A stretch of 42,545 nucleotides of DNA from Clostridia bacterium (GTDB taxonomy: Bacteria; Bacillota; Clostridia; Oscillospirales; CAG-272), in NCBI GenBank assembly GCA_017503165.1, contig JAFVTO010000195.1, forward strand, positions 1 to 42,545, read 5' to 3'. This document shows, piece by piece, positions 1 through 8,003 of the stretch (its first letter is position 1; each line of letters begins with the position of its first letter). The position numbers were made by a program, and so were the translations under genes. Below the pieces are notes generated by a model, which saw only the letters and a list, made by a program, of their open reading frames with translations, searched no databases and was not told the DNA's origin.

Positions 1-396
1 ACCGAAAAAGCCCTCCGAGGACATTTCAGCCACGGAGCCTACTAAAAATCCCCAAAAGTATTTTATTACCCAACCGACTATAACGGAATAGTAAGGCAGA
101 ATAACTACCGGCACCAGAGCCGCCATCCATCCCACGAATGAAAAACGCTTATCCAGTGCTTTAAATGCTCCGATAGCGCTGAGCTTGCTCTTTCTTCCAA
201 TGGCAATTTCAGCAACCATAAGCGAAAAGCCGAAGGTAACAGCAAGCAGGAGATAAACTAAAAGGAAGATTCCTCCTCCGTATTTGGCTGCAAGATATGG
301 GAAACGCCAAATATTCCCCAATCCTACCGCAGAACCCGCCGCAGCAAGAACAAATCCTATCTTGCCGGTAAACGAGCTTCTCTTGGTTTCCGTCAT
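1..396 (-). CDS. NSS-family sodium-dependent transporter, N-terminal part
   Basis: This is the first 132 codons of a gene that runs off the left edge. The family (SNF/neurotransmitter:sodium symporter, LeuT-like) couples sodium entry to uptake of amino acids or related solutes across the cytoplasmic membrane. The signature AVGLGNIWRFPYLAAKYGGG at residues 23-42 is the unwound TM1 region that holds the sodium and substrate sites. TM1 (about 12-35), TM2 (about 43-65) and a third segment (about 88-115) are visible. The ATG follows AAAGGAATGG and lies downstream of a good promoter at 536-564. The substrate cannot be told from this fragment. Family call is firm. Confidence 0.9.
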   Translation of the reverse strand, partial: MTETKRSSFTGKIGFVLAAAGSAVGLGNIWRFPYLAAKYGGGIFLLVYLLLAVTFGFSLMVAEIAIGRKSKLSAIGAFKALDKRFSFVGWMAALVPVVILPYYSVIVGWVIKYFWGFLVGSVAEMSSEGFFG

Positions 397-452
397 ATTG
401 TATTATCCATTCCTTTCTTTTGCACTGCATATAGGGTGATGAATACCCACGT

Positions 453-468
453 GGACAAGTTCTTGTCC
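453..468. promoter_or_regulatory. Palindrome in the transporter leader
   Basis: GGACAAGTTCTTGTCC has 7-base perfect arms around TT. It lies in the 5' leader of the NSS transporter, between its promoter (536-564) and its ATG (396). It could be an operator or a small RNA hairpin. No regulator gene sits next to it, so the role is open. Confidence 0.3.
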
Positions 469-535
469 GAAATACAGGCAATGGCGCACAGCCTGACTTG
501 TACCCAAAAACAAGAACGCTCCAACTATCCTTTTT

Positions 536-564
536 AGTTTACCACATTTTTCGCAAAAAGTCAA
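536..564 (-). promoter_or_regulatory. Sigma-A type promoter of the NSS transporter
   Basis: On the minus strand TTGACT (559-564) is followed after exactly 17 bases by TAAACT (536-541). It faces the transporter and leaves a leader of about 130 nt. It is back to back with the plus-strand promoter at 647-675. The 397-716 gap therefore holds two divergent promoters and no gene. Confidence 0.65.
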
Positions 565-646
565 TAATTATTTCCGACAAGTTTTTAAAGAGGCTTTGAA
601 ATTTCGATTTATAGCAAATTCATGAGAAAGAAAAACTCTAAACGTA

Positions 647-675
647 TTGACAAGAAATGAATATCGTGCTAAGAT
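647..675 (+). promoter_or_regulatory. Sigma-A type promoter of the Gfo/Idh/MocA gene
   Basis: TTGACA (647-652), a 17-base spacer, then TAAGAT (670-675). The start codon of the oxidoreductase at 717 lies about 35 nt after the expected transcription start, preceded by AGAAAGGAATC. Confidence 0.7.
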
Positions 676-716
676 ATGCATGAACAGAAATCGTACAGAA
701 AGGAATCATCAGTGCA

Positions 717-1763
717 ATGAAAAAGAAAGTAACTGTAATAGGATACGGCGGACAGGGAGGATGGCACGCAGACCATGCTTTAAAAAGCGATGTGGTGTCT
801 CTTCTGGGAATATATGATATAGCGCAAAAGCGCGTAGAGCTGGCAAAATCCAAGGGTATAAATACATACGCAACCTTGGAGGAGGCACTTAATGACGAAA
901 GATGCGACATAGTTGTTATCGCAACGCCGAACGACGTGCATAAGGAGCTGGTTAAAAAGGCTCTCGCCGCGGGAAAGAACGTTATCTGCGAAAAGCCTGT
1001 GGAGATGACCGTTGCGGCATTCGACGAGATGGCTGAGGCGGCGAAGGCATCGGGCAAGCTGTTCACAGTACACCAGAACAGACGCTGGGACGTAGACTTT
1101 CTCGCCATGAAGCAGATCATCGAGGAGGGTGACATAGGAGAGCCAATACGCATAGAGTCACGCATACACGGCTCCCGCGGTATTCCCTCCGACTGGAGAT
1201 GCCATAAGCCCTATGGCGGCGGCATGATCCTTGACTGGGGAGTTCACCTTATAGACCAGATGCTTCAGCTGATTCCTGAAAAGATAGTAAAGGTAGCTTG
1301 CGACGTCACCAACATCACAACCGACGAGGTTGACGACGGTTTCCGTCTCAACATATATTTCGAGAGCGGAAAGACCGGATACGTAGAGGTCGGAACCTAT
1401 AACTTTATTCCCATGCCCCGATTCTATATGCAGTGTAAAAATGGCTCTGCCAAGATCGAGGACTGGAGACAGAAGGCTCAGGTCGCCAAGTGTCTGGCGT
1501 GGCACGAGAGCGACGTAGTGCCGGTTCAGACGGCTGCGGGAATCACCAAGACAATGGCGCCCAGAGACGAGATCACACTGAAGACATATGAGATCGAGCG
1601 ACCGGTTTCCGACGTTCACGATTTCTACCGCAACGTAGTCAAAGCAGTAGACGGTATCGAGCCTCAGCTCATAAAGCTCTGCCAGGTCCGCCGTGTAATG
1701 CAGGTAATGGAAACGGCTTTCGCCTCAGCCGAAAAGGGCGCGCCCATTGTTGTTGACATCTGA
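717..1763 (+). CDS. Gfo/Idh/MocA family NAD(P)-dependent oxidoreductase
   Basis: A 348-residue cytoplasmic dehydrogenase of the glucose-fructose oxidoreductase/inositol dehydrogenase family, which oxidises or epimerises sugars, inositols or their derivatives with bound NAD(P). The N-terminal Rossmann loop is GYGGQGGWHA (9-18), the conserved E92-K93-P94 follows the second half of the fold, and DWGVHLIDQ (173-181) carries the histidine usual in the active site of this family. Length is normal. It is a single-gene unit with its own promoter and a shared terminator at 1817-1860. The substrate cannot be read from sequence. Confidence 0.9.
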   Translation: MKKKVTVIGYGGQGGWHADHALKSDVVSLLGIYDIAQKRVELAKSKGINTYATLEEALNDERCDIVVIATPNDVHKELVKKALAAGKNVICEKPVEMTVAAFDEMAEAAKASGKLFTVHQNRRWDVDFLAMKQIIEEGDIGEPIRIESRIHGSRGIPSDWRCHKPYGGGMILDWGVHLIDQMLQLIPEKIVKVACDVTNITTDEVDDGFRLNIYFESGKTGYVEVGTYNFIPMPRFYMQCKNGSAKIEDWRQKAQVAKCLAWHESDVVPVQTAAGITKTMAPRDEITLKTYEIERPVSDVHDFYRNVVKAVDGIEPQLIKLCQVRRVMQVMETAFASAEKGAPIVVDI

Positions 1764-1816
1764 TAAGACCGCTTATAATACAAGAATAAAACAAAGCAAC
1801 GAAATAATAAAATCAA

Positions 1817-1860
1817 CCCCCGGCTATCCAGTGACCGCTAAGGTCCCGATTAGCCGGGGG
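1817..1860. terminator. Bidirectional rho-independent terminator
   Basis: CCCCCGGCTA (1817-1826) pairs perfectly with TAGCCGGGGG (1851-1860). T-rich sequence follows on the plus strand (1861-1875) and, read on the minus strand, on the other side (TTGATTTTATTATT). It separates the convergent oxidoreductase and ilvE genes. Confidence 0.85.
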
Positions 1861-1898
1861 CTTACTTATTCATTTATCCACTTTTACTTATCCAAGCC

Positions 1899-2966
1899 TC
1901 AGACCTCTGTTCTCCAGCCGAAGGGATCCTCGCGCTTGCCCCACTGAATACCGGTGATCTCGTCGTAGAGACGCTGAGTGAGCTCACCGATCTCTCCGCC
2001 ACCGATAGTCATGACGTCATCCTTATAGCGAAGCTTACCGACAGGAGAAACAACGGCAGCGGTGCCGGTACCGAACACCTCTTCAAGAGAACCGTCCTTG
2101 GCGGCAGCGATCAGCTCATCCACGGAAATCCTGCGCTCTTCTACCTCATAGCCCCAGTGCTTGCAAACGTTAATAACGGAATTACGGGTAATGCCGGGAA
2201 GAATACTTCCGTTTATCATGGGAGTAACTATCTTTCCGTTTATCTTGAAGAAGATGTTCATTGCTCCCACCTCTTCGATGTATTTTCTCTCAACGCCGTC
2301 CAGCCAGAGAACCTGGGAATATCCGCCGTCGTGAGCCTTTACCTGAGCGATAAGGCTGGCGGCGTAGTTTCCTCCGGTCTTTGCGAAGCCCATACCGCCC
2401 TTGACTGCTCTGACGTACTCATCCTCTATCCAGATCCCCACGGGAGCAAGACCGCTGGGATAGTAGGCTCCGCTGGGAGAAAGGATGACCATAAAGAGAT
2501 ACGTCTTAGAGGGCGCAACGCCGAGAAACTCGTCGGTTGCGATAACGAAGGGACGGATATAAAGCGAGGTTCCGGGATCGGTGGGAACCCAATCGCGGTC
2601 AACATCCACAACAGCCTTGATAGCCTGAACGAAATCCTCCTCGGGAATATGAGGAATGCAGAGACGGTCGTTGGAATCGTTGGCTCTTTTTGCATTCATT
2701 TCCGGACGGAACAGATACACCCTTCCGTCATCCCCCTTGTATGCCTTAAGTCCCTCAAACATTTCCTGACCGTAATGGTAGACCATTGCGGCGGGGGAGA
2801 GGGAAATATTCTGAAAGGGAACGATTCTGGCATCGTGCCAGCCCTTTCCCTCAGTATAGTTCATAATGAACATGTGGTCGGTAAAAATATGTCCGAAGCT
2901 CAGCTTCTCACCTTTAGCAGGCTTCTCCTTCGGATTATTTGTAAGTTCAATGCGGATATCAAGCAT
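1899..2966 (-). CDS. ilvE: Branched-chain amino acid aminotransferase
   Basis: A 355-residue fold-type IV PLP enzyme that makes the last step of Leu, Ile and Val synthesis, swapping the amino group between glutamate and the branched-chain 2-oxo acids. The PLP lysine is K196 in GGMGFAKTGGNYAASL. YHYGQEMFEGLKAY (63-76), YIRPF (136-140) and GTGTAAVVSPVG near residue 300 are typical. The layout resembles the longer bacterial/eukaryotic BCAT group rather than E. coli IlvE. The ATG is preceded by AAAGGAATGAACGAAA. The gene has its own consensus promoter (3063-3091), and no T-box-like leader is evident in the short 5' region. Confidence 0.95.
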   Translation of the reverse strand: MLDIRIELTNNPKEKPAKGEKLSFGHIFTDHMFIMNYTEGKGWHDARIVPFQNISLSPAAMVYHYGQEMFEGLKAYKGDDGRVYLFRPEMNAKRANDSNDRLCIPHIPEEDFVQAIKAVVDVDRDWVPTDPGTSLYIRPFVIATDEFLGVAPSKTYLFMVILSPSGAYYPSGLAPVGIWIEDEYVRAVKGGMGFAKTGGNYAASLIAQVKAHDGGYSQVLWLDGVERKYIEEVGAMNIFFKINGKIVTPMINGSILPGITRNSVINVCKHWGYEVEERRISVDELIAAAKDGSLEEVFGTGTAAVVSPVGKLRYKDDVMTIGGGEIGELTQRLYDEITGIQWGKREDPFGWRTEV

Positions 2967-3062
2967 TTTCGTTCATTCCTTTCTCTTTGCGACAGCATAC
3001 GCAAAAACCGTTTATTTAAAATAACAGGATGTTTATTAAAGTATAAAGACTCTATAACTAAA

Positions 3063-3091
3063 AGTATAACACAAGATCTGACGGATGTCAA
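3063..3091 (-). promoter_or_regulatory. Consensus promoter of ilvE
   Basis: TTGACA (3086-3091 on the minus strand), 17-base spacer, TATACT (3063-3068). The expected start leaves about 90 nt of leader before the ilvE ATG. Confidence 0.8.
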
Positions 3092-3188
3092 TATTTCAAT
3101 AGGATATAACTTTGTGATTTTTCTTTTAACAGCCTGTCCACCTGTACGCGCCCAAGCGCCGGACAGTGCTGAGCCGGTAATAATATAA

Positions 3189-3207
3189 CTCTGCTCTGCT
3201 CTGCTCT
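3189..3207. repeat. Short CTCTG tandem repeat
   Basis: Three CTCTG units and a partial fourth lie directly after the radA stop codon. It is a slippage-prone microsatellite outside any gene; no function is apparent. Confidence 0.5.
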
Positions 3208-3210
3208 ATC

Positions 3211-4611
3211 CTACTCTTCCTTGCTCTCCGGCTTCGGGGCGAACATATCCTTTATCCTTATAGCCGAAAACAGGTTTTTTACGGGGTGAAGCTCTATATC
3301 CTTAAAAGCACTCAGGTGGCGGTCAGCAAGCTTCTTGGAGTTATGCTCCGGGAGCACCAATCTTCCAAAGCCGAGCCGAGCTACCTCGTTCACTCGCTGC
3401 TCAACCGCCGAAACAGAACGGCATTCCCCGGAAAGACCGATCTCTCCTATAGCTATAAGATTATCCGGCAACGCCCGGTCCAGAATTCCCGAAACCAGCG
3501 CAAGCGCCACGGCAAGATCTGCGGCAGGCTCGTCAAGCTGCAATCCCCCGGTAACGTTAATGTAAATATCGTTTTGTGAAAAATGCAAGCCGAGCCTCTT
3601 TTCAAGAACGGCAAGCAGCATACACAGACGGTTGTAATCGAAGCCGTTTGCGGAGCGCTTAGGAGAGGGGAAAACGGTAGGGCTGACCAATGCCTGTATC
3701 TCGGTAATCAACGGACGCGAGCCCTCCATAACACATACGGCGCAGCTTCCGGAAACGTTCTTGGGACGTTCGCGCAAAAGCGCCTCAGATGGGTTTGGGA
3801 CCTGGCAAAGACCGGCCTCGGTCATTTCAAAAACACCGATCTCATTAGTCGAGCCGTATCTGTTTTTCACCGCTCTGATTATTCTGTAGGCATGCTGACG
3901 CTCACCCTCGAAATACAGCACCGCATCCACCATGTGCTCAAGCACCTTAGGGCCTGCAATACCGCCCTCCTTATTGACGTGTCCCACAAGTATTACGGAA
4001 AAGCCCTCGCTTTTCGCCTTGTTGATAAACCGCATAGAGCATTCACGCACCTGCGTCACACTTCCCGTGGCGCTCTGTACGTCAGCGGAATACACCGTCT
4101 GTATCGAGTCAACTATAACAATGCTCGGCGTCACCTCATCTATTTCGGCAAGGATATTCTCGATCTGCGTTTCGTTGAGAACGTAGAGCTTTTCGGCGCG
4201 CACTCCAAGACGTTTGGCGCGAAGCTTGAGCTGCCCCCCGGACTCTTCACCGGAAACGTAAAGCACGGTTTCGTCGTTCCCCACCGCTCCGCAAAGCTGC
4301 ATAAGCAGAGTAGACTTGCCGATACCCGGCTCGCCCGAGATCAGAACCGCCGAGCCGCTGACCAATCCCCCGCCGAGAACGCGGTCAAACTCGCTCATTC
4401 CGCTTCCGATACGCAGATAATCAGGTATCTCCAGCTCATCAAGCGCCGCGCTTCTGTTTTCTCTTTTCAAGGTAGCGGCGGTAAACGTGGAGTCGCTTTT
4501 CTTCGCCACACATTCCTCCAGTGTATTGTAGCTTCCGCAACTTGGGCACCTGCCGTACCACTTAGAGCTTCTGTATCCGCATTCGTTACATTCAAAATAG
4601 GTTTTTCCCAT
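3211..4611 (-). CDS. radA: DNA repair protein RadA (Sms)
   Basis: A 466-residue RecA-like ATPase that promotes branch migration in homologous recombination. The order is complete: a four-cysteine zinc finger (C8, C11, C22, C25), Walker A GEPGIGKST (93-101), Walker B VIVDS (165-169), the RadA-specific KNRYGST motif (249-255), and a Lon-protease-like C-terminal domain from about residue 285. Length is normal for the family. It lies 56 bases after the GNAT gene on the same strand with no terminator between, so the two are probably co-transcribed from the promoter at 5189-5217. Confidence 0.97.
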   Translation of the reverse strand: MGKTYFECNECGYRSSKWYGRCPSCGSYNTLEECVAKKSDSTFTAATLKRENRSAALDELEIPDYLRIGSGMSEFDRVLGGGLVSGSAVLISGEPGIGKSTLLMQLCGAVGNDETVLYVSGEESGGQLKLRAKRLGVRAEKLYVLNETQIENILAEIDEVTPSIVIVDSIQTVYSADVQSATGSVTQVRECSMRFINKAKSEGFSVILVGHVNKEGGIAGPKVLEHMVDAVLYFEGERQHAYRIIRAVKNRYGSTNEIGVFEMTEAGLCQVPNPSEALLRERPKNVSGSCAVCVMEGSRPLITEIQALVSPTVFPSPKRSANGFDYNRLCMLLAVLEKRLGLHFSQNDIYINVTGGLQLDEPAADLAVALALVSGILDRALPDNLIAIGEIGLSGECRSVSAVEQRVNEVARLGFGRLVLPEHNSKKLADRHLSAFKDIELHPVKNLFSAIRIKDMFAPKPESKEE

Positions 4612-4667
4612 ATCAAAACAATCCTTTTATGACTTTTCCAAGCCGGATATCTGTCAGTATACCTCTT

Positions 4668-5135
4668 TTACAGTATAAGCTCCATTCCGACCTTCTGAGG
4701 AACCAGCCCCATTCTTTTATAAAATTCCATTGCGGAGGGATTGCAGCTCCAGACGTTAAGGGTAAGATTATAGCAACCCATATCTCTTGCCAGCCTCAAG
4801 GCTGCGCCGTAGAGCTCGCTGCCGACATGCTTTCCGCGCAGCTTCTCGTCAACGCAAAGGTCATCTATATACAGTGTCTTTATATCGGTCAGAAGCTGAC
4901 TTCCTATATGCTGCTGAAGTATGCAGAAACAGTACCCCTGCACCGTGTCGCTTTCATCCACAGCCACCAAGATCGGCTTGCTGCCATCCTTGATTATCTC
5001 ACAAAGCTCACCGTCACTGTATTTCCGTCCCTTTTTGAAAAGATCCGGCCTTCCAAGGTGATGCACCAAATTGACCTGGGAGAGCAGCTCCCCTATCCGA
5101 GGTATGTCCTTTTCCAATGCACATCTTACTTGCAC
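4668..5135 (-). CDS. GNAT family N-acetyltransferase
   Basis: A 155-residue acetyl-CoA-dependent N-acyltransferase. Motif A is LCVDEKLRGKHVGSELY (93-109), with the pyrophosphate-binding R100-G-K-H-V-G105; the motif B region is NPSAMEFYKRMGL (132-144). The GTG start at 5135 is chosen because AAAGGAAG sits 8 bases upstream; another in-frame GTG at 5165 has no such site. The target amine is unknown; co-transcription with radA gives no clear hint because acetyltransferases often sit in such housekeeping operons. Confidence 0.88.
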   Translation of the reverse strand: MQVRCALEKDIPRIGELLSQVNLVHHLGRPDLFKKGRKYSDGELCEIIKDGSKPILVAVDESDTVQGYCFCILQQHIGSQLLTDIKTLYIDDLCVDEKLRGKHVGSELYGAALRLARDMGCYNLTLNVWSCNPSAMEFYKRMGLVPQKVGMELIL

Positions 5136-5188
5136 TCTGAATACTTCCTTTCCGGCTGAAAACACTTTTTATGTTACAGACTAACCGT

Positions 5189-5217
5189 ATTATACTCCCG
5201 CCAAAAGACTTTGTCAA
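5189..5217 (-). promoter_or_regulatory. Consensus promoter of the GNAT-radA unit
   Basis: Perfect TTGACA (5212-5217) and TATAAT (5189-5194) with a 17-base spacer on the minus strand. It diverges from the equally perfect promoter at 5259-5287, about 40 bases away. Confidence 0.85.
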
Positions 5218-5258
5218 TATAAAAAGTGAATATCACAGGCAATTTCCCCTATATGATA

Positions 5259-5287
5259 TTGACAAGTCGCCTTTCCAGGGGTATAAT
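5259..5287 (+). promoter_or_regulatory. Consensus promoter of the kinase-HD / RNA ligase unit
   Basis: Perfect TTGACA (5259-5264) and TATAAT (5282-5287) with a 17-base spacer. The leader to the ATG at 5415 is about 120 nt. A second TATAAT at 5343-5348 has no good -35 box and is probably not a separate promoter. Confidence 0.85.
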
Positions 5288-5414
5288 TTTATCAAAGATG
5301 ATTTCGCATAAAATTTTCCGTGATTATCAAAAGGAATTAAGGTATAATAGCATTGCAAGCCGGGGCGAACGTGCCACCCGTGAGCTATAACCATAACTGA
5401 AAGGAACCGGAAAA

Positions 5415-6356
5415 ATGACCTCCATGCTACCTGAGCTGATAATGCTCGTAGGCATTCCCGCCTGCGGCAAAAGCACACTTGCAGCTCAATATGAAAAAAA
5501 CGGCTATACAGTGCTCTCATCCGATAAAATAAGAAACGAACTGGCGCAGGGTGAGGATTACGGAAAAATGACCTCCAAGGAATACCGCGAGCTGAATGTC
5601 CGTGTATTCGAAGCGATCAAGAAAAAAGCAAGCACACTGATCAAACAAAAAAGGAGTGTGGTAGTGGACTCCACGGCAATAAGCAGAAAAAAGAGGATCG
5701 GCTTTCTCAGATATATCGGAAACGCGTCATATCAAAAGACCTGCGTTCTTGTAATAACCCCCGTAGAGGTATGTATGGAGCGGAACTCCAAGAGGCAGGG
5801 AAACGCAAGAGTTCCCCATGAGGCAATCGACAAAATGCTGCGCTCCTTTGAATGCCCCGCGTATGTCGAGGGGTGGGATAAAATAGAAACGGTGGCGTAT
5901 AACGGCGCATACAGCTTCCCATTTAATGAGGCGGCAGATTTTCCGCAGGACAATCCGTACCATACTCTCACGTTAGGCGGGCACATGGACGCGGCAGTGG
6001 AATACTGCATTCAGCAAAATTATCCGGAGATTATCCGACACGTTGCCGCGTACCACGACGTAGGAAAGCTGTATACCAAGCAATTCCGCAACTATAAGGG
6101 GGAGCCGACCGAGAGCGCCCATTTCTACGGACACGAAAGCTACAGCGCATATCTTTACCTGACGGAAATGCTGTGCGGCAAAACAGTAAGCGACCGGGAA
6201 AGGGAGCAAATACTGTATTGCGCTCTGCTGATAAACTGCCATATGCGTCCGATGTTCCGTCGCGAGGGCTCTTATGAGGAGGATGTCGCTTTATTCGGCG
6301 AAAGGTTCATGGATGATCTGATGATGCTACACTCGGCGGACAGGGCAGCGCACTGA
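5415..6356 (+). CDS. P-loop polynucleotide-kinase-like / HD phosphohydrolase fusion
   Basis: A 313-residue two-domain protein. The N-terminal half is a T4 Pnk-like P-loop kinase: GIPACGKST (13-21), SSDKIR (35-40) matching the catalytic D/R strand, VVVDST (82-87), and a basic lid segment RNSKRQGNAR (123-132). The C-terminal half is an HD domain with a full metal set: H190, H214-D215 (AAYHDVGK), H240 (HFYGHE), H276 and D309. Its closest look-alike by eye is the HD domain of CCA-adding enzymes, which have 2'-phosphatase/phosphodiesterase activity. Kinase plus HD phosphatase is the logic of an RNA end-healing enzyme: it would phosphorylate 5'-OH and clear 2',3'-cyclic phosphate ends. The RNA ligase gene follows 91 bases later. 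Biochemical role is inferred; the domains are firm. Confidence 0.85.
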   Translation: MTSMLPELIMLVGIPACGKSTLAAQYEKNGYTVLSSDKIRNELAQGEDYGKMTSKEYRELNVRVFEAIKKKASTLIKQKRSVVVDSTAISRKKRIGFLRYIGNASYQKTCVLVITPVEVCMERNSKRQGNARVPHEAIDKMLRSFECPAYVEGWDKIETVAYNGAYSFPFNEAADFPQDNPYHTLTLGGHMDAAVEYCIQQNYPEIIRHVAAYHDVGKLYTKQFRNYKGEPTESAHFYGHESYSAYLYLTEMLCGKTVSDREREQILYCALLINCHMRPMFRREGSYEEDVALFGERFMDDLMMLHSADRAAH

Positions 6357-6447
6357 AAAGGAAGATTTCCGACACAAACAAAAAAAACGGTTAAATATCA
6401 AACTCGCGGCAAAAAACCGAGAATAAAAATAGAAAGGCATACTTACC

Positions 6448-7632
6448 ATGAATACCAATTCTATACTTTGTAAGTTTATATCCGATCACCCCAACGACTG
6501 GGAAGAGATATTGGAAAATGAATACGATCTGAGAATAAAGAAGGATGGAAACTACGCCATCTTCAATTATTCCATATTGGGCAACTTCTATGATCCGATA
6601 GTCCAGGAGGCTCGCGGCATAATCCTTGATTACGTGAATTTAGAGGTAGTCTGCTGGCCGTTCAGGAAATTCGGAAACCATACCGAGGGATATGTGGATA
6701 CTATAGATTGGAAGAGCGCGCGCGTGCTTGAAAAGGTAGACGGCTCAATAGTGAAGCTGTGGTATGACCGGGCAGCCCGGAAGTGGCAGTTCTCCACAAA
6801 CGGAATGATACGCGCCGAGGAAGCCCGGGCAGATGAGATATCTTCTCAGTCGTATATGGACGTAATAAGAAGCGCGGACAACTTCTGTAATATCCCCTTC
6901 GAGGAGCTGGATAAGGACACCACCTATATCTTTGAATTGGTAAGCCCACAGACAAGAGTAGTCATAAAATACGATACCGCCAGCCTGTACCATCTGGGAA
7001 CAAGAAATAATATAACCGGAATGGAAAGCGAAACCGACATAGGAATAAAAAAGCCCAAGTCTTACTCACTGGGCTCGATCGACGACTGTATAAATGCATC
7101 CGCCGAGCTGAACCGTAACGAAAGCGGAATGCAGGCGGAGGAGATAACCGCGGAGGGATTTGTGGTGGTGGATAAGGACTGGCACCGCATCAAGATAAAA
7201 TCCCCGGACTATATAATAAACCACCATTTGTCCAGCGTAAAATCCATTTCAAAATTCGATTGCGTACATCTTCTCATAAATGCTTCAAGCGACATAAACA
7301 CTATGTGCGACAGGTGCGAGGAGCTTATTCCCATATTCAAATACTATGACTTCAAGCTTTCAGAGCTGTATGTGCTTGCGGACAAAATGGCAATAATAGC
7401 AAGACAGTTTTATGAGGAATACAGCCATGAGCGGAAGGCAGTAGCGAATATAATAGTCAAGCACCGCCTGTCGGGAATAGGCTTCAAGGCGTTGGATACA
7501 GAGCTTAAAGGACGGGAGATACTCCTCGGTTTGCCTACCGAAAAGATATGTAAGCTCATCCCCGATTACCAACCGGAGGACCTCAGCGACCTTATCAAAT
7601 CCCATAATACCGCCAAGGAAAAGAAGAATTAA
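6448..7632 (+). CDS. T4 Rnl1-like ATP-dependent RNA ligase
   Basis: A 394-residue nucleotidyltransferase that would join 5'-PO4 and 3'-OH RNA ends. Motif I is EKVDGS with the adenylated lysine K96; upstream are EARGIILD (54-61) and FRKFGNHTEG (72-81), typical of the Rnl1 family. Motif IIIa lies at YIFELVSP (160-167), motif IV at AEGFVVVD (235-242), and motif V at RIKIKSPDYI (247-256) with K249 and K251. About 125 further residues form the C-terminal domain, which in T4 Rnl1 helps choose tRNA. The ATG follows AGAAAGGCATACTTACC. It is the second gene of the kinase-HD unit and ends at a strong terminator. Sealing of tRNA anticodon-loop breaks is a reasonable inference. Confidence 0.9.
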   Translation: MNTNSILCKFISDHPNDWEEILENEYDLRIKKDGNYAIFNYSILGNFYDPIVQEARGIILDYVNLEVVCWPFRKFGNHTEGYVDTIDWKSARVLEKVDGSIVKLWYDRAARKWQFSTNGMIRAEEARADEISSQSYMDVIRSADNFCNIPFEELDKDTTYIFELVSPQTRVVIKYDTASLYHLGTRNNITGMESETDIGIKKPKSYSLGSIDDCINASAELNRNESGMQAEEITAEGFVVVDKDWHRIKIKSPDYIINHHLSSVKSISKFDCVHLLINASSDINTMCDRCEELIPIFKYYDFKLSELYVLADKMAIIARQFYEEYSHERKAVANIIVKHRLSGIGFKALDTELKGREILLGLPTEKICKLIPDYQPEDLSDLIKSHNTAKEKKN

Positions 7633-7669
7633 CAAAAAACTATCGAAAAGGGATAGATAAATGTAATAT

Positions 7670-7739
7670 ACACCCCCTTAAAGCAGACGCTTGAAAAAAG
7701 CAAAAGTTTTCAAGACGGCTTTAAGGGGGTGTTTTTATA
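7670..7739 (+). terminator. Terminator of the RNA repair unit
   Basis: Fifteen bases at 7670-7684 pair perfectly with 7718-7732, with an inner CTTGAAAA/TTTTCAAG hairpin, followed by TTTTT ATAA. It closes the plus-strand kinase-ligase unit. Together with the terminator at 7820-7851 it is the only content seen in the 7633-8003 gap. Confidence 0.9.
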
Positions 7740-7819
7740 ACCCAATTTACACTTGGATAGGTGAGATTTTGAACAGACCAAAGGAATACATACATAACTT
7801 TCGTCACAGTCACGCGACG

Positions 7820-7851
7820 AAAAATCTCCCCCTGCTATGCATAGGGGGAGA
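7820..7851 (-). terminator. Terminator of the polysaccharide cluster
   Basis: TCTCCCCCT (7825-7833) pairs with AGGGGGAGA (7843-7851). Read on the minus strand the stem is followed directly by TTTTT (7820-7824), so it ends transcription coming from the flippase gene. Confidence 0.85.
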
Positions 7852-8003
7852 AAGAGGAAGCTTGTTAAATCAGCAAAAGCTTTTCTTATGCTGTCTACCT
7901 GACATCGGGCACATTATTCGCTTATATGCCAACACGGTACCTTCTTGTTCTTAAAGTTAAGTTTAAGACATAAACATATATAATCCTAAACCCAATCACG
8001 GTT

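Noticed and set aside
3134-3166. Terminator for radA
   Set aside because: CTGTCC/GGACAG form a stem, but there is no U tract and the loop is long; the structure overlaps the upstream area of the ilvE promoter.
2157-3188. 343-codon plus-strand frame antisense to ilvE
   Set aside because: It runs across ilvE and its promoter and shows no family features.
3583-4632. 349-codon plus-strand frame antisense to radA
   Set aside because: radA is complete with all motifs on the other strand; the antisense frame has no domain or start signal.
5133-5165. Upstream GTG start for the GNAT gene
   Set aside because: It lacks a ribosome binding site, while the GTG at 5135 has AAAGGAAG at the right distance and the usual family N-terminus.
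7691-7954. Plus-strand frame with an integrase-like YIHNFRHSHAT string
   Set aside because: It starts inside the terminator of the RNA ligase gene, also crosses the minus-strand terminator, and only the 11-residue string looks like a tyrosine recombinase; the needed downstream HxxR/Y pattern is not convincing.
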